50,289 nucleotides of DNA from an uncultured Collinsella sp. (GCA_947642445.1 CANRSF010000016.1:1-50289), one strand, 5' to 3'. Numbered from the stretch's first letter, positions 34,771-43,038 are shown. A program made the numbers and translations. The notes: generated by a model from the sequence alone, not told the origin.

Positions 34771-35688
34771 CTAGGAAGTACGGCCGATGCCTTCGCCCTC
34801 CTTGGGGCTTGTCGCGCATGGCAACTTGACCGCGCCGTCAATCAGTCGCTCGGCCTGCGCCACATAGCTCTCGCGCGCCACGGTTGAGACCGTCCCGTCG
34901 CGCAGATACGCAAGCAACGACTCGATCATCAGCTTGTCGAGCAGGTCGTATCCCTTGGCCTGAGCGTAGTTGAGGGTGTAGCGGTCCCGAAGCCTCTGTA
35001 CCTTGGTTGCCAAATCGGTTTCCATCTTTTCCTCCCTGTAATAAAAGTTCTGCCGATTGTCCGAAAGCGCCTCAAACGGGCGTTTGACACATAGCTCGAA
35101 GTTGAAACGCGAACTCGCATCGAATACGCGTTGCTGAATCACGCGGTAACGTTCGAAAAACATGACGGCATCGTCTTCGTCCGCCGTAAATCCATGCGAT
35201 CCATCGCGATGCACGTGGTCGCTGGGTCTTTTGTAGTCGATGCTTCGCACAAAGCGAGACGGAATGCGTCCCCCTTTTTCGGACGAGTACTTCATACCTG
35301 TCGAAACCTGCTCAAACATGAGCACGCCGCTCGATTTAAAGCGCGGATTGCTTCCGTGCCGAAACAGGCTAATTAAGATGGCCATGCAGCGCATACAGTT
35401 ATCGCGCTGGGGAAAGTACAGCGACAGCAAAGCGAGCGCCGCCGCGGCCAAAAGCTCGCGAGCCTCGTGCACATCGTCTCGATACTGCTCGGGCACCAGC
35501 CCGGGAATATCGGGTGAATGCTTTTCCAGTACGCCAACAAGCGCCTTAGCGAGGCGTTCAACGTTCTCCTCACCGCAGTACGGATACGGAAACGGCTTCT
35601 CTGCCTTCACGTTCTTTTCGCACATGCCACGGAGGTCTTCGTCGAGCGTGTTGAGGAATACCTCATAAATGTTGTCTTCGTTCTTCAT
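34771..35688 (-). CDS. Locus B: 305-residue protein of unknown family
   Basis: A soluble, largely helical protein (starts MKNEDNIYEVFLNTLDEDL) with no motif that I recognise. CMRCM in the middle is the only Cys pair. It heads the minus-strand group with the VirD4-like gene and lies divergent from the HsdM-HsdS-like gene at 35979. AGGAAGAAG precedes the ATG. The position suggests a partner or adaptor of the coupling ATPase; that is inference from layout alone. Confidence 0.6.
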   Translation of the reverse strand: MKNEDNIYEVFLNTLDEDLRGMCEKNVKAEKPFPYPYCGEENVERLAKALVGVLEKHSPDIPGLVPEQYRDDVHEARELLAAAALALLSLYFPQRDNCMRCMAILISLFRHGSNPRFKSSGVLMFEQVSTGMKYSSEKGGRIPSRFVRSIDYKRPSDHVHRDGSHGFTADEDDAVMFFERYRVIQQRVFDASSRFNFELCVKRPFEALSDNRQNFYYREEKMETDLATKVQRLRDRYTLNYAQAKGYDLLDKLMIESLLAYLRDGTVSTVARESYVAQAERLIDGAVKLPCATSPKEGEGIGRTS

Positions 35689-35733
35689 GGATGCTTCTTC
35701 CTGTCCAGTTGCAAATGTTTGTCGGTAAGTTTG

Positions 35734-35748
35734 TTCTAAGTTTTAGAA
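35734..35748. promoter_or_regulatory. TTCTAA/TTAGAA dyad in the divergent gap of locus B
   Basis: TTCTAA (35734-35739) and TTAGAA (35743-35748) are inverted repeats 3 bases apart, close to the start of the 305-residue gene. The remaining AT-rich part of the 290-base gap (35689-35978) holds a TAATAT-like -10 box for the plus-strand gene and nothing else recognisable. Confidence 0.4.
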
Positions 35749-35978
35749 TGTTCTGAGGCATAGGTAGTAGTTATTGACCTAACCTGCTGCTTCGTAAGTG
35801 AAATTGCCCTGCTCGATAGCGCAGTTTGCCTAAAGGCTGTATAGCGGTTGTATCAAGCAGTTAATATTGAGTTGGTTTTGGATTGCTTCGAGGATAGCAC
35901 AGTGCGCTGTTCTCGTCATTAGAAATTATCAAATTATTCTGCTAATATATAACCCACTAAGAAGAAAGGTCTCTATAC

Positions 35979-37415
35979 ATGCGTGAAACAACATCATTGC
36001 CACGTCTCACCGCCGCCGCCCTCTCACGCGCGCTTAACCTGGAACAAGGCAGTCGCCTGCTCACTGTCCGTCTGCCTGGCGCTGTGGATGCCGAAGATCT
36101 CGCTAAGTGCTTTACCCTAAACGGTAACGGCGTGCCCGATATTTGTGAGCTTGAACCCGGCAAGCAGAATGCAAGCGATGATGATGCAGCGCCGGTGTTT
36201 GTCGATGCATCAAACTACTACCGCGCAAATAAGCACGATATCGAAAAAGACAGTGCCGCGCTCATCGATTATTTGGAGCCTGGCTACCTTGATTTTTGCG
36301 ACTGGGGTCCTTTTATTTGGTGCCTGTATGCTCTCGCCCTTTCGGGCCGCACTCGAGCAGCCGTGGTACTTCCCGCCGATTTACTTGATAAAGCTGAACA
36401 AGCACGCACGATTTTGATACGCGAAGGGCTCATCGAGAGCGTCGTTTATTTGCCACTTTCCGAGCCCAGGCCCTACATGACAAGCGCGCTCCTCATACTG
36501 TCTTCAGGAAATCGCAGCGTTGCATTTCGCAGCGCAATTGAGCCCGGACCGCGTTTTCAATATGTGACTAAAACATCGTATTACTCTGATATCACCTTTT
36601 CTATCTCTCCTGACTGGGCCCGCATTGATACCAATACGCCAAGATCGACGCCAATCGAAACGTCCACTTTTGCCACGCGCGAGCTGCTCCAACACCACGC
36701 CGCTCTCTCAAAAGGCAAAATCAGCCTCATCGCCATCACCCGAAACTACAGCGCCACACTCGGTGACTCTTTTACGCGAGTCGCGCCATTCATGCCCCGC
36801 GAGAGCACGACATCGAACGACATTGACGCAGTCGAGGTGCGCCGAATCTCATCTCAAGATTTTCAGGACGGCAATCTTCTGCCCGTAGATGCTTCAGATA
36901 ATCAAAATAGCTCGGATTCTAAATTCGTAAAGGTGGACCCCAGCGTTCTCGATCGTTATGAGCTCCGCGCTGGAGATATCGTCATGCCGCGCATGCTGGG
37001 TCGCTACGGCGCGTCCAACCTGCTCGTCGTCAGCTCCGATGACGCTAAGCAGCATCTGGTTGCTTCGCATAACACCACCGTCATTCGCCCGTCATTCCAA
37101 ACGATGACCGAAGATGAGCGCGTAGTGTTTTCGGAGATAATTGTTGGATACCTTACCGAAGGCCACGGGGCGCAGCTGATTCAAGCATTAACTGAAGCAG
37201 CCAGCATCCGCGCCATCCGTCCTAGCGACCTGTTTGAGATCGAAGTCCCGCCGGCGCTCGACCCGCGCACACGCGAGTATAGCGAATCCATCAACCGCTT
37301 TGCCGAGGTCGTAAGGACAAAGAAACAAGCCGAGGCCACTGTCGCCCAAGCCCAGCGCGACCTCGAAGGCGCAAAAAAGGCCGTCACCCAGGTGGTCGAC
37401 CAGACCTGCGAATAG
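35979..37415 (+). CDS. Locus B: degenerate HsdM-HsdS-like protein
   Basis: The 478-residue product has the same plan as the protein at 19499. Its first part has a methylase-like strand order with FVDASNYY in place of NPPY, then AAVVLPADLLDKAEQARTIL and GLIESVVYLPL, the stretch typical of HsdM. No SAM-binding glycines are seen. The second part resembles an HsdS half-subunit, with YELRAGDIVMPRMLG as its target-domain strand and a final coiled coil (RTKKQAEATVAQAQRDLEGA). AGAAAGGT lies 9 bases before the ATG. It is probably catalytically dead; a DNA-recognition role next to a VirD4-like ATPase is inferred. Confidence 0.68.
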   Translation: MRETTSLPRLTAAALSRALNLEQGSRLLTVRLPGAVDAEDLAKCFTLNGNGVPDICELEPGKQNASDDDAAPVFVDASNYYRANKHDIEKDSAALIDYLEPGYLDFCDWGPFIWCLYALALSGRTRAAVVLPADLLDKAEQARTILIREGLIESVVYLPLSEPRPYMTSALLILSSGNRSVAFRSAIEPGPRFQYVTKTSYYSDITFSISPDWARIDTNTPRSTPIETSTFATRELLQHHAALSKGKISLIAITRNYSATLGDSFTRVAPFMPRESTTSNDIDAVEVRRISSQDFQDGNLLPVDASDNQNSSDSKFVKVDPSVLDRYELRAGDIVMPRMLGRYGASNLLVVSSDDAKQHLVASHNTTVIRPSFQTMTEDERVVFSEIIVGYLTEGHGAQLIQALTEAASIRAIRPSDLFEIEVPPALDPRTREYSESINRFAEVVRTKKQAEATVAQAQRDLEGAKKAVTQVVDQTCE

Positions 37416-37436
37416 CGCATAGGCAGTAGAAACGTC

Positions 37437-37475
37437 TTAAGCCGGCGACAGGAACTAATTCTGCCGCCGGCTTAA
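37437..37475. terminator. Hairpin between convergent genes
   Basis: TTAAGCCGGCG (37437-37447) and CGCCGGCTTAA (37465-37475) are perfect reverse complements, between the stop codons at 37415 (plus) and 37485 (minus). It is likely a bidirectional terminator. Confidence 0.7.
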
Positions 37476-37484
37476 CTATCTAGC

Positions 37485-38375
37485 CTATTCCCATCCCGTG
37501 GTCTGAGGATTCCATTTGCACACATTCGCCGAATGATTAAAGCACGGTGTATACAACCGATTGACGACCTCTTCTGCCCCAGCAATGTTCCCCGCGAGAT
37601 CAAGTACCCCCGCCTGTCTCGCCATCTTTACGTACTGTGCAGAACCATTTTGTTTCCACCAGAGAGGCGCCACGAACTCTTCCGGCATTGCCACTTTGCG
37701 GGCAGACGCTTCTTTCTCGACCCTCTCGACAAGCGTAGCCCCATCGACGAAGCAAGTTTTCGCGTACACCAAGATGTCGACTATATCCTTGATTCGCGAT
37801 GAAGCACGGCCCTCATGCATCTCTATCATTGCGAGCAATTTATCTGCAAGGGCACTCTCCACTCGGCATACTCGATAGTCGCAGACTGGGAGCCCCTCGA
37901 TATTCAGACGATCGATCGGCGCAAGAACCTCAGGCTCAAGTCCCCGCACTTCATCAATTACCAAGTCAATTGAAATTGGCTGTAGCTTCTTGGTTCCCAT
38001 AAAGGGGGTGAACCACACCTTCGCACCGCACCGATACTCATCTTCTTCTTTGATTTGCTCTGCACGATCAAAGACGAACGAAACGAAATCCTCCAGATCA
38101 ATCGAAGCAGCCTGCACCAGATCGACAATAGCCTCTTCGAGACTCTCCTCTTGAGCAACCAAGTCAATATCTCTTGTGACACGTGCATCGAGTGTTCGCG
38201 CCAGGACGCTTTGACCGCCCTTGAGCACAAAGCTGCCGTCATCTTCTGAAAAAACGCGACATAGGAAGCGATGAAAGTAGAAACCGACGATTGCCCGATT
38301 AGTATCCATTGGTGATTCTCTTGCGGCATTCCTAACAGCCATCTCCAATGCGGCAGGCGTTTTGTACTTCACCAT
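37485..38375 (-). CDS. AbiEii-like nucleotidyltransferase toxin
   Basis: The 296-residue protein is of the AbiEii/toxin family of type IV toxin-antitoxin systems. The nucleotidyltransferase core is visible as FVLKGGQSVLARTLDARVTRDIDL (about 49-72), with the G-G-S and D-x-D catalytic elements. VESALADKL and RIKDIVDILVY later match the family's helical part. Such toxins transfer nucleotides to RNA or otherwise halt growth during phage infection. It is 15 bases downstream of the antitoxin gene in one operon. CGGAGG is very close to the ATG, so the following GTG codon could be the real start. Confidence 0.85.
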   Translation of the reverse strand: MVKYKTPAALEMAVRNAARESPMDTNRAIVGFYFHRFLCRVFSEDDGSFVLKGGQSVLARTLDARVTRDIDLVAQEESLEEAIVDLVQAASIDLEDFVSFVFDRAEQIKEEDEYRCGAKVWFTPFMGTKKLQPISIDLVIDEVRGLEPEVLAPIDRLNIEGLPVCDYRVCRVESALADKLLAMIEMHEGRASSRIKDIVDILVYAKTCFVDGATLVERVEKEASARKVAMPEEFVAPLWWKQNGSAQYVKMARQAGVLDLAGNIAGAEEVVNRLYTPCFNHSANVCKWNPQTTGWE

Positions 38376-38390
38376 GTCCTCCGTTTCGCA

Positions 38391-39014
38391 TTACCCGTTC
38401 AGTACCATCAGCAAAGGCGCCATCAGCTCGCGTCGTTTGGCGGTTTTAGAGTTCTCCTCTACAAGATCCTTCAGCCGTTGTATATCGAGTCCACGTCCAA
38501 GCGCGTCGTGATAGGCATCGATAATTAATGAGGGATCCTCGCAATCGAGGCAAAGATCGACAAGCGTGCGCTCGGGTTTAGTTACCGGCAGGCCGTCGAG
38601 CCAAACGATGTCCCGCTCAGCAATCTCGCGCTTTACAAAAGAAAGGGATTCGTTTCTTGTATTGATACGCATGGGCGCGGTCATCCTGTAGGGGGACAGA
38701 TAGAAATCGCCCATTTGCTGCAGGTTCGCCGCTGTCGTACCGCTCACGGCGATGCCATCCCACTGACGTTTTCTCTCCCACGCGCAAAGGGAGGGATTGG
38801 TGAGCTTCCAAAAGGCGTTGAGTTCGTCGGTGTCTCGGCGCTGCGTTCCAGACATCCGGTAGGCGCCGTGGCATATCCGTTCAAGACGCCCTGCGCGGCA
38901 TGAGTGCGCCAGCGCATCTCGAGAGATGTCCATGCGAGCCGCCTGGGCTGTGGTGAACACGCCCTCGCTCTCGGAAAGCTCGCTTATCGCCGCTATGTTG
39001 CTAAAGTACTTCAT
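38391..39014 (-). CDS. AbiEi-like antitoxin
   Basis: The 207-residue product has an N-terminal winged helix (GVFTTAQAARMDISRDALAHS ... ICHGAYRM, about 18-55) and then the C-terminal antitoxin domain with GLPVTKPERTLVDLCLD. It neutralises the toxin encoded next to it and, as known for this family, represses its own promoter. The start at 39014 is chosen from the promoter position: a -10 box ends only 6 bases before this ATG and upstream in-frame starts would lie within or before the promoter. Confidence 0.83.
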   Translation of the reverse strand: MKYFSNIAAISELSESEGVFTTAQAARMDISRDALAHSCRAGRLERICHGAYRMSGTQRRDTDELNAFWKLTNPSLCAWERKRQWDGIAVSGTTAANLQQMGDFYLSPYRMTAPMRINTRNESLSFVKREIAERDIVWLDGLPVTKPERTLVDLCLDCEDPSLIIDAYHDALGRGLDIQRLKDLVEENSKTAKRRELMAPLLMVLNG

Positions 39015-39020
39015 GCTGCA

Positions 39021-39048
39021 ATTGTAGGATATTTTCATACTTTTGCAA
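39021..39048 (-). promoter_or_regulatory. Promoter of the AbiE-like operon, apparently leaderless
   Basis: On the minus strand the -35 TTGCAA (39048-39043) and -10 TACAAT (39026-39021) are 16 bases apart. Transcription would begin close to the A of the ATG at 39014. Confidence 0.5.
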
Positions 39049-39133
39049 CGTGATTTTTGATCCATTAGATCCGTTTGCCTTGTTTACCCCATTTCTGACG
39101 CCGTTTTGCACCGGCACCCCATCCCCCGCTATT

Positions 39134-39313
39134 GAGGTCTAATACTTTTCCGCGAAGTGAACGGCTGTTTTTGGACCCCTGAAACATCCGCATTTTTCGG
39201 CGGCAAAATCGTGGGATTTCAGCATTGAAACCGCAGGAAGCGGCACCTCTAAAGTGTCGATGCTTCGGGGGTCCGTTTTCACTCATTCACTTCTCGGAAA
39301 AGTATTAGACCTC
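39134..39313. repeat. MITE-like palindromic element
   Basis: A 54-base left arm (39134-39187) and right arm (39260-39313) are inverted repeats with about 43 of 54 positions equal; the outer 19 bases are identical. The 72-base centre is unpaired or forms smaller hairpins. A 5-base direct repeat GCTAT lies one base before the left end (39128-39132) and directly after the right end (39314-39318), as expected for a target-site duplication. No protein is encoded. It fills most of the 550-base gap 39015-39564. Confidence 0.65.
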
Positions 39314-39423
39314 GCTATCAGCTATCCCAAAGATCAGACCGCCCCTCCTTCACGCCACGCAAAACCTGCCTTTTCTGCCCCTGCCCGCCTCCGCACCACC
39401 CAAAAACTCATCCAACATTAATC

Positions 39424-39451
39424 TTGGCTCAAGAATCGCTTAATCTATAAC
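39424..39451 (+). promoter_or_regulatory. Promoter of the UBA/DUF4342 gene and two-component operon
   Basis: The -35 TTGGCT (39424-39429) and -10 TATAAC (39446-39451) are 16 bases apart. A GC-rich leader of about 105 bases follows, ending in GAAAGGACAGGTC before the ATG at 39565. Confidence 0.5.
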
Positions 39452-39564
39452 CTGCACTATAGAGTTCGACCAAGGGCGGGGCGGCGCAACGCAAACCGCC
39501 GAACGCTACGCTCGCGCCCGGACAGATCGCCCGGCGTCGCGCCCATCGAACGAAAGGACAGGTC

Positions 39565-40107
39565 ATGGACGACCTCGAAAAAGTTGAAACCATCCGCACC
39601 AAGTGCAACGTGAGTTACACCGACGCCAAGGCCGCGCTCGACGCCGCCGACGGCAACGTTCTGGATGCCATCATTTGGCTCGAGTCGCAGGGTAAGACCC
39701 AGACCACGTCGGCGCACGCCGCCACCGAAGCCGCGCCAGTCGACGAGCCCTCGGCCGAGATGGTCGCCGCGCAGGTCGCCTACGAAAAGTCGAGCGAAAA
39801 GACCGACTTCTCCAAGAAGATGGACAGCGTGTGGGAGTACCTCAAAAAGCTCTTCCGTCTGAGCCTGGACACCAAGTTTATCGCCACGCGCCGCGACGCG
39901 ATCATCCTCAACATTCCCATCCTGATTCCCATCGTCGCCCTGTTTGCCTGGGGTGCCACGATCTGGCTGATGCTGATTGGCCTGTTCTTTGGCATGCGCT
40001 ACCGCATCGACAGCGACGGCGACGTGCCCGGCAGCATCAACAACCTGATGGACAGCGCTGCCAATGCCGCGGACGACATCAAGCAAAATCTGAACGACGA
40101 CAAGTAA
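39565..40107 (+). CDS. UBA/TS-N and DUF4342 domain protein
   Basis: The 180-residue product begins with a UBA/TS-N-like three-helix domain (EKVETIRTKCNVSYTDAKAA, to about 45), like the N-terminus of elongation factor Ts. A variable linker and a DUF4342 domain follow, with one amphipathic and one or two hydrophobic helices (IILNIPILIPIVALFAWGAT, LMLIGLFFGM). It is likely membrane-associated and senses or binds a partner through the UBA-like part; the function is not established. It is followed after 18 bases by the response-regulator gene, so the three genes are probably one operon. Confidence 0.8.
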   Translation: MDDLEKVETIRTKCNVSYTDAKAALDAADGNVLDAIIWLESQGKTQTTSAHAATEAAPVDEPSAEMVAAQVAYEKSSEKTDFSKKMDSVWEYLKKLFRLSLDTKFIATRRDAIILNIPILIPIVALFAWGATIWLMLIGLFFGMRYRIDSDGDVPGSINNLMDSAANAADDIKQNLNDDK

Positions 40108-40125
40108 TCGCAGACGGGGGCACGC

Positions 40126-40902
40126 ATGGCACGGATCCTGATCGTAGAGGACGAAGAGAAAATCGCCCGCTTTGTGACGCTCGAGCTGGAGCACGAGGGC
40201 TACCAGGTGGAACACGCCTCCGACGGCCGCACCGCTGTGGACCTGGCGTTGGAGCGCGACTACGATCTGATCCTGCTCGATGTACTGCTGCCGCAGCTCA
40301 ACGGCATGGAGGTACTGCGGCGCGTACGCAAACACAAGGATGTGCCGGTGATCATGGTCACCGCGCGCGATGCCGTGATGGACAAGGTGGCAGGGCTCGA
40401 CGCCGGCGCCGACGACTACCTGACCAAGCCGTTTGCGATTGAGGAGCTGTTCGCACGGATCCGCGTGGCGTTGAAGCGCTCGGAGGCCGCGCGGGCGGCT
40501 TCTGGCGTTGGCGGCGTTGAGGCCGGGGAGGGCGCTACGGGTGCCGGTACCGCCGCGACGTCCCCGGCTGGCGACTCGGCCAAGACCTCTGCCGTGCCCT
40601 CCCCCGCCACGCTCACCGTGGGCTCGGTCGCACTCGACCCCGACCGCCGCGAAGTCACGGTCGGCGGCTCGCCCATCGTGCTGACCGCCCGCGAGTTCGA
40701 TGTCCTCGCCCTGCTTATGGCACATGCCGGCACCGTGCTCACGCGCGAACGCATTGCGCACGAGGCGCTGGGCTACGAATACGTGGGCGACACCAACAAC
40801 GTCGACGTGCACATCGCGCACCTGCGTGCCAAGATCGAAGACGCCGGCGGTGCCCGCATCATCCAGACCGTGCGCGGGGTGGGCTATGTCTGCCGCGCGT
40901 AA
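40126..40902 (+). CDS. OmpR/PhoB-family response regulator
   Basis: The 258-residue product has a receiver domain at 1-117 with the phospho-acceptor Asp52 (LLDVLLP), acidic pocket E8-D9-E10 and Lys101 (LTKPF). A 45-residue Gly/Ala linker, longer than usual, leads to a winged-helix DNA-binding domain (LTAREFDVLALLMAHAGTVL ... NNVDVHIAHLRAKI). It is the transcription factor partner of the sensor kinase encoded next, whose start overlaps its last 17 bases. The target genes cannot be read. GGGGG stands before the ATG. Confidence 0.92.
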   Translation: MARILIVEDEEKIARFVTLELEHEGYQVEHASDGRTAVDLALERDYDLILLDVLLPQLNGMEVLRRVRKHKDVPVIMVTARDAVMDKVAGLDAGADDYLTKPFAIEELFARIRVALKRSEAARAASGVGGVEAGEGATGAGTAATSPAGDSAKTSAVPSPATLTVGSVALDPDRREVTVGGSPIVLTAREFDVLALLMAHAGTVLTRERIAHEALGYEYVGDTNNVDVHIAHLRAKIEDAGGARIIQTVRGVGYVCRA

Positions 40903-42181
40903 CGACGAGACCAAGCGCGTCACCTCCATCGCCCGCGCCATCAACTGGAGCTATATGTGGCGCCGCCTGATGAGCTACGTCTGGCTCGATCTGTTACTGC
41001 TGCTTGTTGCGGCGGCAATCCTCGTCTATGGATACAACCAGACGCTGCCCGACGGCGCGTTTACCGCGGGATGGATCCCCGGCGCCGCCGTTCACGGCAT
41101 GTCGCTGGCGCCCGCGCGCGGCTGGGACCCGACCACGCTCACCTATACCGTCGAGCTTGCGCGTAGCACCAAGACCTTCCCCCTCGCACAGGACCTCGTC
41201 ACGCTATGGCCTCTCTACCTTGTCGTTGCGGGCTGGCAGATTATCAGCGTGCTCGATATGCTCGGCGGCGCCCGCCGCGTGCGCCGCACTATGGCGCCGC
41301 TCAACGACCTGGCCCTGCGCGTTGACGAGCTCGGCCGCATGCAGCTCGCCGGCGGCAAGATGGAAACGCTCGAGCAGGCCATCGAACGCGCGAGCGTCGA
41401 CTCGCCGAGCGTCACCACCGGCGACGCCGATCTGGCGAGTATCGAGGTCGCGCTCAACCGCCTGCTGCGCCAGATGCAAGAGGCCAAGCTGCAGCAGATG
41501 CGCTTTGTCAACGATGCGAGTCACGAGCTACGCACGCCCATCGCGGTGATTCAGGGCTATGTGAACATGCTTGACCGCTGGGGCAAAGACGACCCGGACG
41601 TGCTGGCAGAGTCCATCGCATCGCTCAAGGCCGAAAGCGAGCATATGCAGGAGCTCGTGGAGCAGCTGCTGTTTTTGGCGCGCGGCGATGCCGGACGCAC
41701 GGTCCTGCGGCGTGCGCATACCAACCTGGCAGCACTGGTCGGCGAGGTGTGCGAGGAATCGCAGATGATTGATGCCGCGCACACGTATCGGCTGGCTTTT
41801 GACTCTGCGTTTGCCAGCGACCCGCGCTGCGACGCATCTGTCGACGTGGCGCTTGTGAAGCAGGCCCTGCGCGTGATCGTGCAAAACGCCGCCAAGTACT
41901 CGGATGCGGGAACGACCGTCACGTTTGGTATAACGCCCGATGCGGGCACGGGCACGATCGAGATAGCCGTTGAGGACGAGGGTATCGGCATGAACCAGGA
42001 ATCCGCAGCTCACGCGTTTGAACGGTTCTACCGTGCCGACAACGCGCGCGATGCCGGCGCACAGGGTTCGGGTCTGGGGCTCGCCATTGCCAAGTGGATT
42101 GTCGATAGCCATGGCGGCGTCATCGGTGTGACCTCGGTCGAAGGGGTCGGCAGCCGCTTTACGATTCGCCTACCGCGGTAG
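40886..42181 (+). CDS. Sensor histidine kinase
   Basis: The 431-residue product has two membrane segments (WLDLLLLLVAAAILVYGY near residue 35 and LWPLYLVVAGWQIISVL near 115) enclosing a 60-residue external loop. The H-box is FVNDASHELRTPI with His213 as phospho-acceptor. N-box VIVQNAAKYSD, G1 DEGIGM, F-box AFERFYRAD and G2 GSGLGLAIAKW follow in order. It is a complete HisKA-type kinase, pairing with the regulator at 40126. The start at 40886 overlaps that gene, and upstream frame-open codons lie wholly inside it. Confidence 0.92.
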   Translation: MSAARNDETKRVTSIARAINWSYMWRRLMSYVWLDLLLLLVAAAILVYGYNQTLPDGAFTAGWIPGAAVHGMSLAPARGWDPTTLTYTVELARSTKTFPLAQDLVTLWPLYLVVAGWQIISVLDMLGGARRVRRTMAPLNDLALRVDELGRMQLAGGKMETLEQAIERASVDSPSVTTGDADLASIEVALNRLLRQMQEAKLQQMRFVNDASHELRTPIAVIQGYVNMLDRWGKDDPDVLAESIASLKAESEHMQELVEQLLFLARGDAGRTVLRRAHTNLAALVGEVCEESQMIDAAHTYRLAFDSAFASDPRCDASVDVALVKQALRVIVQNAAKYSDAGTTVTFGITPDAGTGTIEIAVEDEGIGMNQESAAHAFERFYRADNARDAGAQGSGLGLAIAKWIVDSHGGVIGVTSVEGVGSRFTIRLPR

Positions 42182-42200
42182 GAAGCCCCTCGGCATAAAT

Positions 42201-42234
42201 AAAGGGATAAGGCCATGCGGCCCTATCCCTTTTT
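42201..42234. terminator. Bidirectional terminator after the kinase gene
   Basis: AAAGGGATA pairs with TATCCCTTT around an inner GGCC/GGCC stem, and TTTTT follows on the plus strand. A T run is also present in the other direction. It separates the kinase and VOC genes, which converge. Confidence 0.85.
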
Positions 42235-42256
42235 GCTAGCTATAGCAGCTCATGCG

Positions 42257-42631
42257 CTACTCGCGGCACAGATGCACGGCGAAGCCGGCGAACTCGCGCT
42301 TAAAGTACACGAGCTTGGTGCCACCGTCGGGCAGCAGCACGCGCGACTCCTCGTTAACCTCGAGCCCGCGCTCGGCAAACCACTTCTCCGCCGCATCGAT
42401 ATCGTTGACGGCAAAGCCGATGTGGCCCCTGGCTCCACGACCGTTCTGCTTCATGATCTCGATCAGCGAATCGTTAAAGTACGAAACAGGGGTCTCGATG
42501 ACGGGCAGGCCCATCATCGTCGAGAACAGCTCCGCGATCTCCAGGGCGTCTGCCGGGTCGGTGGCGTTAATGCCCACATGAGCGACGTGCATGCCAAAGA
42601 GCTCGACCGGATTGGCGTTCTGCTCATTCAT
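42257..42631 (-). CDS. VOC/glyoxalase-fold protein
   Basis: The 124-residue single-module vicinal oxygen chelate protein has HVAHVGINATD at the start of the first beta-alpha repeat, GHIGFAVNDIDAAEKWFAERG opening the second, and FKREFAGFAVHLCRE at the end. Candidate metal ligands are the His residues in HVGI and GHIGF and a late Glu. The substrate is unknown. It follows the PTS IIB gene by 11 bases on the same strand, so it is co-transcribed. Confidence 0.82.
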   Translation of the reverse strand: MNEQNANPVELFGMHVAHVGINATDPADALEIAELFSTMMGLPVIETPVSYFNDSLIEIMKQNGRGARGHIGFAVNDIDAAEKWFAERGLEVNEESRVLLPDGGTKLVYFKREFAGFAVHLCRE

Positions 42632-42642
42632 GCAGGCAGCGC

Positions 42643-42930
42643 CTACTGAGCCATGACGTCGAGAACGGCCTTCTCGGCAGCAACGCGGTTCATGCCGGTC
42701 ATGAAGGGCACGCCGCTCACGTACGGGCAGGTGAGGCCCTCGGGGGCAACAGTGGTGGCGATCAGCAGGTCGGCGCCCTCGTCGCAAGCGTCCTTGGCCT
42801 CGGAGATGGCGCACTGCACGATCTCGTACTTGCCGGCGTAGCCGTTGGCGTCGAGCATGGTGGCGACCTTCTGGGCAACGAGCGTGGAAGTAGCAGCGCC
42901 AGCACCGCAAGCCAAAACGATCTTCTTCAT
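42643..42930 (-). CDS. PTS galactitol-type IIB subunit
   Basis: This 95-residue phosphocarrier has Cys8 in LACGAGAATSTLVA as the phosphorylated residue, with the P-loop-like turn typical of the GatB/SgcB group. It would pass phosphate from IIA to a IIC-bound sugar, but no IIA or IIC gene is in the window, so it is either an orphan or a regulatory copy. AAGGGAGACATTACCT precedes the ATG. The VOC gene follows in the same operon. Confidence 0.88.
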   Translation of the reverse strand: MKKIVLACGAGAATSTLVAQKVATMLDANGYAGKYEIVQCAISEAKDACDEGADLLIATTVAPEGLTCPYVSGVPFMTGMNRVAAEKAVLDVMAQ

Positions 42931-43032
42931 AGGTAATGTCTCCCTTCATGGTTTACTTTAAGTAAGTGTACCGCAGCGAGCGATGGCACTCGGCCTCGAT
43001 GCGCTTTTATGCCAGTTTGCTTGCACACTGCG

Positions 43033-43038
43033 TATAAT
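43033..43038 (+). promoter_or_regulatory. -10 box of the helical-repeat protein gene
   Basis: A perfect TATAAT lies 55 bases before the ATG at 43094. No good -35 box at the right distance is visible. Confidence 0.45.

Noticed and set aside
33224..34774. 516-codon open frame on the plus strand
   Set aside because: It is antisense to the VirD4-like gene, whose Walker motifs are unmistakable; the product shows no domain.
39457..40944. 495-codon open frame on the minus strand
   Set aside because: It lies wholly opposite the UBA/DUF4342 and response-regulator genes, has no ribosome site and is composed of His/Arg/Val-rich sequence typical of an antisense frame of GC-rich genes.
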